Source: Kineothrix sp. IPX-CK
GTDB lineage: Bacteria > Bacillota > Clostridia > Lachnospirales > Lachnospiraceae
Assembly (NCBI RefSeq): GCF_039134705.1
Contig: NZ_CP146256.1
Location: 4,650,001 to 4,714,000, forward strand
DNA: 64,000 nt
Direction: 5' to 3'
Shown here in pieces: positions 59,343-64,000 of this stretch (position 1 is its first letter; the number at the start of each line of letters is the position of its first letter). Both the position numbers and the translations under genes were made by a program. Under the pieces are notes generated by a model. The model ran no database searches. It was given only the letters and a program-made list of their open reading frames with translations, and had not been told where the DNA came from.

Positions 59343-59858
59343 ATGAAATACAAAATTATTTTACTTTTGACAACAATGACTTTATTGATGGCTTGTACTG
59401 GCTGTGGCAAACAGACACGAAGTGAGAGCCTTACGTCAACACAGGAACTAGAGGAACAGCAGGAGCAAGATAGAGATGCTGATGATAAAAAAATTTCTGA
59501 GGAGACAGAGAAAGTAAATCCTGCAAATGGTGATGAACTGTTTGAAAGCAGTAATTTAAATGGCGCGGTTGTGGAAATTACTAATAACGGCTGTAAAATT
59601 ACACCTACATATACGCAGGACGATGTAGCTTATGAAGCAGCACCGGGCTATGAAAATCAAGAAGAACTGATTACCGTTGCCTATGACGAGGACTGTACAT
59701 TTCAAGCAGCTTATATTAACCTCCAGACCAATGCTGTAACCTATGATGCGGTAACAATAAGTGATGTGAAGGAGCAGACAAGCCTGGCAATTTACGGTGA
59801 GTATGATAGTGACAATATTCTCCATGCCAGCATTGTTTTTATTTACGAGTGGAATTAA
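59343..59858 (+). CDS. Small lipoprotein of unknown function
   Basis: 171 residues. Lipoprotein signal MKYKIILLLTTMTLLMACTG-C; the lipid Cys could be Cys18 (LMAC) or Cys21 (CTGC). An acidic Glu/Gln/Asp-rich linker (about 30-55) follows. The mature domain (about 65-171) is beta-rich (NLNGAVVEITNNGCKITPTY, then AYINLQTNAVTYDAVTISDV), as in small periplasmic-type beta-sandwich domains. No family was recognised. GGGAGG precedes the ATG. It stands alone and faces the degraded region at 59998-60627. Confidence 0.72.
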   Translation: MKYKIILLLTTMTLLMACTGCGKQTRSESLTSTQELEEQQEQDRDADDKKISEETEKVNPANGDELFESSNLNGAVVEITNNGCKITPTYTQDDVAYEAAPGYENQEELITVAYDEDCTFQAAYINLQTNAVTYDAVTISDVKEQTSLAIYGEYDSDNILHASIVFIYEWN

Positions 59859-59997
59859 TATGGCTTACCTGTGCATGGTTGAATATGTTTTGCCGGGATG
59901 TTATAATTCAGATGAATTTGCGGTCAGGTAAAACAATTTTTACATTACATATAATGAAGTGAACCGTAACGAATGAAGCAGGTAAGAAGAGAATTCC

Positions 59998-60330
59998 ATG
60001 AAAAGAAGAGACAGAAGCACGAAAAAGACCTTTGATAAAAAGGTGATACGATTTATAACCAGAGCCATGGTGCTATCCATCATGCTCCTTATTTTGGTGT
60101 CCGGAGTTTCCACGATGATATCGATAATCAATAAGTCGGCGCAGATGGCAATGAAAGAATTTGATGCCATGGCAGCCAATACAGAAGATAATTTTATATT
60201 GATTGTAAAGCTGATGGGGCAGATAAAAGAAGAAGAACAGCAAATGAACCCAATTCGTCTGGATGCTCTTCATTTACAAATACAGCCTCTTGGCGGGAAC
60301 GAAGAATCAGCCGTTTCGGACAATTTCTAG
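59998..60330 (+). pseudogene. Truncated membrane sensor N-terminus
   Basis: The frame opens KRRDRSTKKTFDKKVIRFIT, then a hydrophobic helix (AMVLSIMLLILVSGVST) and a short exterior segment (NKSAQMAMKEFDAMAANTED), as at the start of a chemoreceptor or histidine kinase. After about residue 75 the frame becomes KEEEQQMNPIRLDALHLQIQ, which is slightly like a histidine-kinase H-box (QxQMNPHFLYNTLDALH) with its core deleted. It then runs into the beta-helix remnant. No output domain remains, so it is a remnant. Confidence 0.6.
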
Positions 60331-60627
60331 GGCGGCACAGGCAGCGAGGGCCGGAGATACGGTTACCGTACATACAGGCGAATACCGGGAATGGGTAAAA
60401 CCTGCATATAGGGTGCAAAGGCATATAAGGACGAGAAGGAAAAGATAGTAAACAGCTACGATTCTCAGGTAAAGATTATTCGAGAGGATGGAAAAGTATA
60501 TTTGGAAATAACGGTTGATAAGGAGCTTACAGACAAAAAAGGCGTAATCCTACAAACAAAGGATACCGTTATCGGGCCTTTGAGCAATCTCAAAGAGGGA
60601 ATAAACCGGATCAAAGTCTGGGGATAA
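60263..60627 (+). pseudogene. Remnant of a beta-helix glycosidase (GH120-like)
   Basis: One frame reads AGTKNQPFRTISRAAQAARA, then GDTVTVHTGEYREWVKPAY, which is the start of right-handed beta-helix glycosidases of the GH120 beta-xylosidase type, from memory. After KPAY the frame shifts; another frame continues from KAYKDEKEKIVNSYDSQVK to VIGPLSNLKEGINRIKVWG and stops at 60627, looking like the end of a similar enzyme. The several-hundred-residue centre is missing. The 5' part overlaps the truncated sensor gene in another frame, so two decayed genes are fused here. Confidence 0.6.
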
Positions 60628-60634
60628 AGGAACG

Positions 60635-60660
60635 AAGCACCGAGTAATCGGTGCTTTTTT
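60635..60660 (+). terminator. Terminator after the glycosidase remnant
   Basis: AAGCACCGA and TCGGTGCTT pair around GTAA, followed by TTTT. It survived the decay of its gene. Confidence 0.85.
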
Positions 60661-60678
60661 CAATCGGAGATGCAGATG

Positions 60679-61239
60679 TCAGTCAGGATATTTCGATTGC
60701 AGTTCCTGTAAAATTTTTAAATAGGTTTCTTGTGTCTGGTTCTGTTCTGCTTCTGTTTCAAATGCTTTTACCCGCTGATCTACCGACTGCAGAATATCCG
60801 GAGGCAGATTTCTTTCCGCATAAGTATAGACAACCTGATTTTCTTTGTCGATATGCCGCAGCAGCAAATTCACATATCCCATGGCTTCAGTCAGAATGCC
60901 AAGTTTGAATATGGTCTGGGGATCGTCTCTATATTGATCGAGGGCCTTTTCCAGCTCCGAAATATGCAGCCGCCCTAAATCATGCTCTACCAGCATACCA
61001 TGCTGAATCAGTTTGACACCGATTTCCCCCAGACGATCGCTCATTTCTTGAAACAGAATTTGCTCTTCTTTGCCGTGATGATGCTTATCAGCATAATTTC
61101 GGGCAAATTGGATTATCTTGCGAAAGTCACCATCGTTCACATCCCGCCCGTCCAGGATACCACAGCAAGCTTTTTGTATAACGGTGAGAAGCTTCAGAAT
61201 ATTTTCATGTTCCTCTACCATTAATTCTACGCTGTACAT
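60679..61239 (-). CDS. Hemerythrin-domain protein
   Basis: 186 residues, four-helix bundle with di-iron-type ligands: VEEHENI, YADKHHHGKEEQILF, HGMLVEHDL and LLRHIDKENQVVY. The 'HHxxEE...HxxxxHD...HxxxE' arrangement is that of the YtfE/DnrN-like and related hemerythrin domains that bind O2, NO or iron. The C-terminus is a helical tail. It lies last in a unit with a protein of unknown function and, with a 70-base gap, the hybrid-cluster protein; a stress-defence function for NO or O2 is inferred from this context. GGAGTAAC precedes the ATG. Confidence 0.9.
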   Translation of the reverse strand: MYSVELMVEEHENILKLLTVIQKACCGILDGRDVNDGDFRKIIQFARNYADKHHHGKEEQILFQEMSDRLGEIGVKLIQHGMLVEHDLGRLHISELEKALDQYRDDPQTIFKLGILTEAMGYVNLLLRHIDKENQVVYTYAERNLPPDILQSVDQRVKAFETEAEQNQTQETYLKILQELQSKYPD

Positions 61240-61244
61240 AAGAG

Positions 61245-61856
61245 TTACTCCTTTCTGCTTATTACATATTTGTTGTTCTCGTATATGTGAAGCTCGAGGC
61301 CGCTGTGGGAAAGCATCCCCGCAATGATTTCTCCCCGAAGTGTGTCATATACCGATATATTGCCTCCTGCCCGGTCCCAATATTCATGGTGTACGCATTG
61401 TGTTTTTTGCCAGACGACTTTTTCTGTGTCATGTTCCATCACACTGTTAACGTGGTCACACGGCATACCATCCAGTAAGGTATCCTCCAAAACTTTAAAG
61501 GCATCATCCGCACCGATTCCGTTTTGAAGAGCATGCTTTTCTCCGAATTGGAATGCAACCTGTTTCAAATCAGTCAGTCTGGAAGGATCTTCCTTTAACA
61601 GGCTGGTAACCAGGAAGGCCAGTCTGTTCTCGCTTATCTCTATCTTCTGCTGGAGCCAGCCATGGATATTACTCCCGTCAATAATTTCTTCCAGCGGAGA
61701 TAAATCTAATTTACCATATGCAGTATCCAGCTCTTGTTCAGATAAGGTATTCCATCCCTCTTGTACGGAGACTTCCAAAATACTGTGAATCCACTCCTCC
61801 TGAAGCAGGATCTTATTGTATAACCAATAGTGAATCGGTCCTAAAAAAGCACTCAT
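61245..61856 (-). CDS. Unknown protein next to the hybrid-cluster gene
   Basis: 203 residues, soluble. The opening FLGPIHYWLYNKILLQEEWI looks familiar from Clostridia near hcp genes, but I cannot name a family. The sequence has a His/Cys/Glu-rich middle (VWQKTQCVHHEYWDRAGG) that could bind metal or haem. It may be a helper of the adjacent hemerythrin or hybrid-cluster protein; spacing is 5 bases to hemerythrin (downstream) and 70 to hcp (upstream). AAGGATTA lies before the ATG. A hairpin CTATGGAAGA/TCTTCCATAG at 61882-61908 lies in the gap to hcp. Confidence 0.6.
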   Translation of the reverse strand: MSAFLGPIHYWLYNKILLQEEWIHSILEVSVQEGWNTLSEQELDTAYGKLDLSPLEEIIDGSNIHGWLQQKIEISENRLAFLVTSLLKEDPSRLTDLKQVAFQFGEKHALQNGIGADDAFKVLEDTLLDGMPCDHVNSVMEHDTEKVVWQKTQCVHHEYWDRAGGNISVYDTLRGEIIAGMLSHSGLELHIYENNKYVISRKE

Positions 61857-61926
61857 AATCTAATCCTTCCTATAGAAGAGGCTATGGAAGAGCAAGCTTC
61901 TTCCATAGTCCCTGAACTGTTTTGGT

Positions 61927-63777
61927 TTATGCCAGGAGTTGATGATTAAGCTGATCCAGCAGGCCGCTTACTTCAATCCCATGAACTACGCAGGCATCTG
62001 CCAATGATTCCATCTGGGAGGAAGGACAGCCCAGGCAGTGCATACCGCTTGCCATCAGGACAGAAGCCGCATCCGGATACTGACGGAGAATTTCTCCGAT
62101 CAGCATATCCGCCGTAATACCTGACTGCTCTTTTTCCTCATCGCCAAAAAACAGCTCCATGTCATCTTCTACCGTTCCTATTCCTGCGATGCCGAAATTC
62201 TCCACAAGGACCTTTGCCACATTGGGGGAAAGGAAAGCCGGAAGTGTCGGGCCGAGGTGGATGTTCTTTACACCCAGATATAGCAGAGCCAGCAGGACAA
62301 TGACAGCCTTCTGCTCATACCATGCAATGTTGTACACAATGGGCAGATCGTTGATATCATCCAGGCCAAAAACTTCCTTCAGTTTGAGGGCAATGACTGC
62401 AAGAGAATAAGAGTCATTGCACTGTCCGGCATCCAGTACCCGAGGAATGCCGCCGATATCACCGAGGTCAAGCTTATTGTATTTGTATTTTGCACAGCCT
62501 GCCGTGAGGATGACTGCATCTTCGGGAAGTGCCTTCGCAAAATCAGTGTAGTAGTTTCTTGACTTGGCCCTGCCGTCACAGCCTGCCATGACAACAAACT
62601 TCTTGATCGCTCCGGATTTCACTGCGCCAACTACGGCATCGGCCAGTGCCAGGACCTGGTTATGGGCAAAGCCGCCGACGATTTGTCCGTGTTCGATTTC
62701 AGTGGGAGAGGGACAACGTTTTGCGTGTTCAATAATCTCTGTAAAATCCTTCTCATCGCCGATGCTGCCGGAAATATGCCTGCAGCCCGGATATCCTGAC
62801 GCGCCGGTAGTATACAGGCGATTCTTGTAGCTGTCTTTGGGGGGAACGATGCAGTTAGTGGTCATCAGAATAGGGCCGTTAAAGCTCTCAAATTCCTCTT
62901 TCTGCTTCCACCACGCGTTGCCGTAGTTACCTACAAAGTGAGGATACTTCTTGAAGGCCGGATAGTAATGAGCGGGTAACATTTCCGAGTGGGTGTATAC
63001 ATCTACGCCCGTACCCTCAGTTTGCTTCAGCAGCATTTCCATATCTCGCAGGTCGTGACCGGATATCAGGATACCGGGGCGCGTGCCCACTCCGATGTTG
63101 ACCTTAGTAATCTCCGGATTTCCATAGGCAGTAGTATTGGCTTTGTCCAGCAGCGCCATACCGTTAACGCCGTATTTGCCGGTTTCCAGCGTCAGAGCAA
63201 CCAGATCGTTCACAGTCAGGGAATCGTCCAGTGTCTTGGCAAGAGCACTCTGCAGGAAGGCATCCACATCTTCATCCTCCTGCAGCAGGGCATTAGCGTG
63301 TTTGGAGTAGGCGGAAAGACCCTTCAAGCCGTAAGTGATCAGTTCCCGCAGGCTGCGCACATCCTCATTCTTAGTGGACAATACGCCAATCTCAGCGGCC
63401 TTGGCCTTGAATTCTCCACGATCATCAGAGTCCCATTTCGCAGTATCCGGCAGTATGCCCTGATTCTCAACCTGCGCCAGAAGTTCCCGCTTTTTATCGA
63501 GAGTCTCGACAATACGGGCAATAATGGCATCCTCGTCAAAGTTAGCGTTGGTAATGGTGGTAAAGAGATTCAGAGTAACCAGATGATTTACTTCCTGTGC
63601 AATGGTCTTGCCTTCGCTGCGCAATTGTGTTGTAACTGAGGAAAGTCCCTTTGTTACATATATAAGCAGATCCTGCACAGCAGCAACCTCCGGATTTTTA
63701 CCGCAGACACCCGATACGGTACAACCGGTATTGCCGGCAGCTTCCTGACATTGGTAGCAAAACATTTTATTCTCCAT
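61927..63777 (-). CDS. hcp: Hybrid-cluster protein (hydroxylamine/NO reductase) with C-terminal DUF1858 domain
   Basis: 616 residues; usual Hcp length is about 540-550. N-terminal Fe-S cysteines C7, C10, C19 and C25 ([20 protein letters not shown]). Hybrid-cluster ligand regions: [59 protein letters not shown], and [16 protein letters not shown]. After about residue 550 a DUF1858-type domain follows: [20 protein letters not shown] and [20 protein letters not shown], with its CxxC pair. Such domains occur alone or fused and may supply an extra Fe-S or thiol site. The enzyme reduces NO or hydroxylamine and protects anaerobes. AGGAGGAAATG precedes the ATG, and an FNR/CRP-type palindrome lies upstream. 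Confidence 0.95.
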   Translation of the reverse strand: MENKMFCYQCQEAAGNTGCTVSGVCGKNPEVAAVQDLLIYVTKGLSSVTTQLRSEGKTIAQEVNHLVTLNLFTTITNANFDEDAIIARIVETLDKKRELLAQVENQGILPDTAKWDSDDRGEFKAKAAEIGVLSTKNEDVRSLRELITYGLKGLSAYSKHANALLQEDEDVDAFLQSALAKTLDDSLTVNDLVALTLETGKYGVNGMALLDKANTTAYGNPEITKVNIGVGTRPGILISGHDLRDMEMLLKQTEGTGVDVYTHSEMLPAHYYPAFKKYPHFVGNYGNAWWKQKEEFESFNGPILMTTNCIVPPKDSYKNRLYTTGASGYPGCRHISGSIGDEKDFTEIIEHAKRCPSPTEIEHGQIVGGFAHNQVLALADAVVGAVKSGAIKKFVVMAGCDGRAKSRNYYTDFAKALPEDAVILTAGCAKYKYNKLDLGDIGGIPRVLDAGQCNDSYSLAVIALKLKEVFGLDDINDLPIVYNIAWYEQKAVIVLLALLYLGVKNIHLGPTLPAFLSPNVAKVLVENFGIAGIGTVEDDMELFFGDEEKEQSGITADMLIGEILRQYPDAASVLMASGMHCLGCPSSQMESLADACVVHGIEVSGLLDQLNHQLLA

Positions 63778-63828
63778 GATACATTTCCTCCGATTTCATA
63801 TATTTAATTTATTTGTCATTATGTTTTC

Positions 63829-63870
63829 ATTTTAACAAGGTAGATAAAAAAAATCGGTAACTTTCGTTAC
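63829..63870 (-). promoter_or_regulatory. hcp promoter with CRP/FNR-type operator
   Basis: GTAAC-TTTC-GTTAC (63857-63870) is a perfect 5-4-5 palindrome. On the minus strand a -10-like TAAAAT (complement of 63829-63834) places its centre near -41.5, the standard class II activator position. A CRP/FNR-family regulator such as HcpR is the likely partner, from general knowledge of hcp control. The rest to 64000 is AT-rich with no gene seen. Confidence 0.6.
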
Positions 63871-64000
63871 GGATGTAAATTATTAAAGAATATGTCACTC
63901 TATCATTTACAAAGAGTCTTTCATAGATATGCAGAAAGTAAATTACAGTAAAATTTAGTAAATATTTAGTAAAATAGGTTGACCCCACTCTTGGAAGTAT

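Overview
The window reads as chromosome of a low-to-mid-GC Gram-positive anaerobe of the Clostridia, most likely a Lachnospiraceae member. Supporting this are the strong AGGAGG-type ribosome sites, lipoprotein-anchored ABC binding proteins, a flavodiiron FprA, the hybrid-cluster protein, LplABC-type sugar transporters with a YesM/AraC-type two-component pair, GH25 lysozyme with SH3 repeats, and a DUF3881-like gene next to serS. Species cannot be fixed from sequence alone. No rRNA, CRISPR array, transposase or recognisable integrase gene was seen.

Layout. 1-2179: 3' part of serS and a DUF3881-like gene. 2293-2366: tRNA-Arg(CCU). 2325-9224: a 6.9 kb AT-rich island bounded by a perfect 45-bp direct repeat of the tRNA 3' half. 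It carries a BlaI/MecI repressor, an M56 (BlaR1-type) membrane protease and a small exported peptide on the minus strand, and divergently an operator-bearing promoter, an exported SH3-like protein, two related propeller-like exported proteins and a solute-binding lipoprotein. 9425-14612: complete oligopeptide-type ABC operon with two ATPases fused in one chain. 14725-16884: fprA, then a degraded heavy-metal P-type ATPase and a 25-residue membrane peptide. 17092-20871: a membrane protein plus an NMT1/SsuA-type ABC transporter. 20952-27649: housekeeping and envelope genes (alpha/beta hydrolase, DnaQ-like exonuclease, DacA, TrmB, thioredoxin, GH25 lysozyme). 27920-35721: GntR regulator divergent from a sugar kinase/aldolase/ABC/aldo-keto reductase operon. 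35885-37933: chemoreceptor. 38148-40175: TetR regulator and a flavodoxin/FMN-binding operon sharing a repeated operator. 40276-45689: TetR-linked ABC exporter whose ATPase is frameshifted. 45698-49362: second accessory block with a fused propeller/solute-binding lipoprotein and a 3D-domain secreted protein, bounded by a near-identical duplication of the tetR 3' end. 49370-59077: beta-glucosidase, LplCB-type permeases, DUF3502-type binding protein, response regulator, histidine kinase and a ManD/RspA-like enolase-superfamily enzyme. 59343-60627: a lipoprotein and gene remnants. 60679-63777: hemerythrin, unknown protein and hybrid-cluster protein, a nitrosative/oxidative stress set.

The best candidate for an undescribed system is the island at 2325-9224 together with its fused relative at 45698-48876. 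Its apparent logic is a BlaI/M56 proteolytic switch controlling a set of exported proteins (SH3-like module, two propeller-like proteins, one solute-binding lipoprotein). In the second locus the propeller and solute-binding parts are one polypeptide next to a secreted 3D-domain protein. Both blocks sit between direct repeats of the 3' end of a neighbouring gene. The architecture, operator and repeats are read directly from the sequence; function, mobility and ligand are inference.
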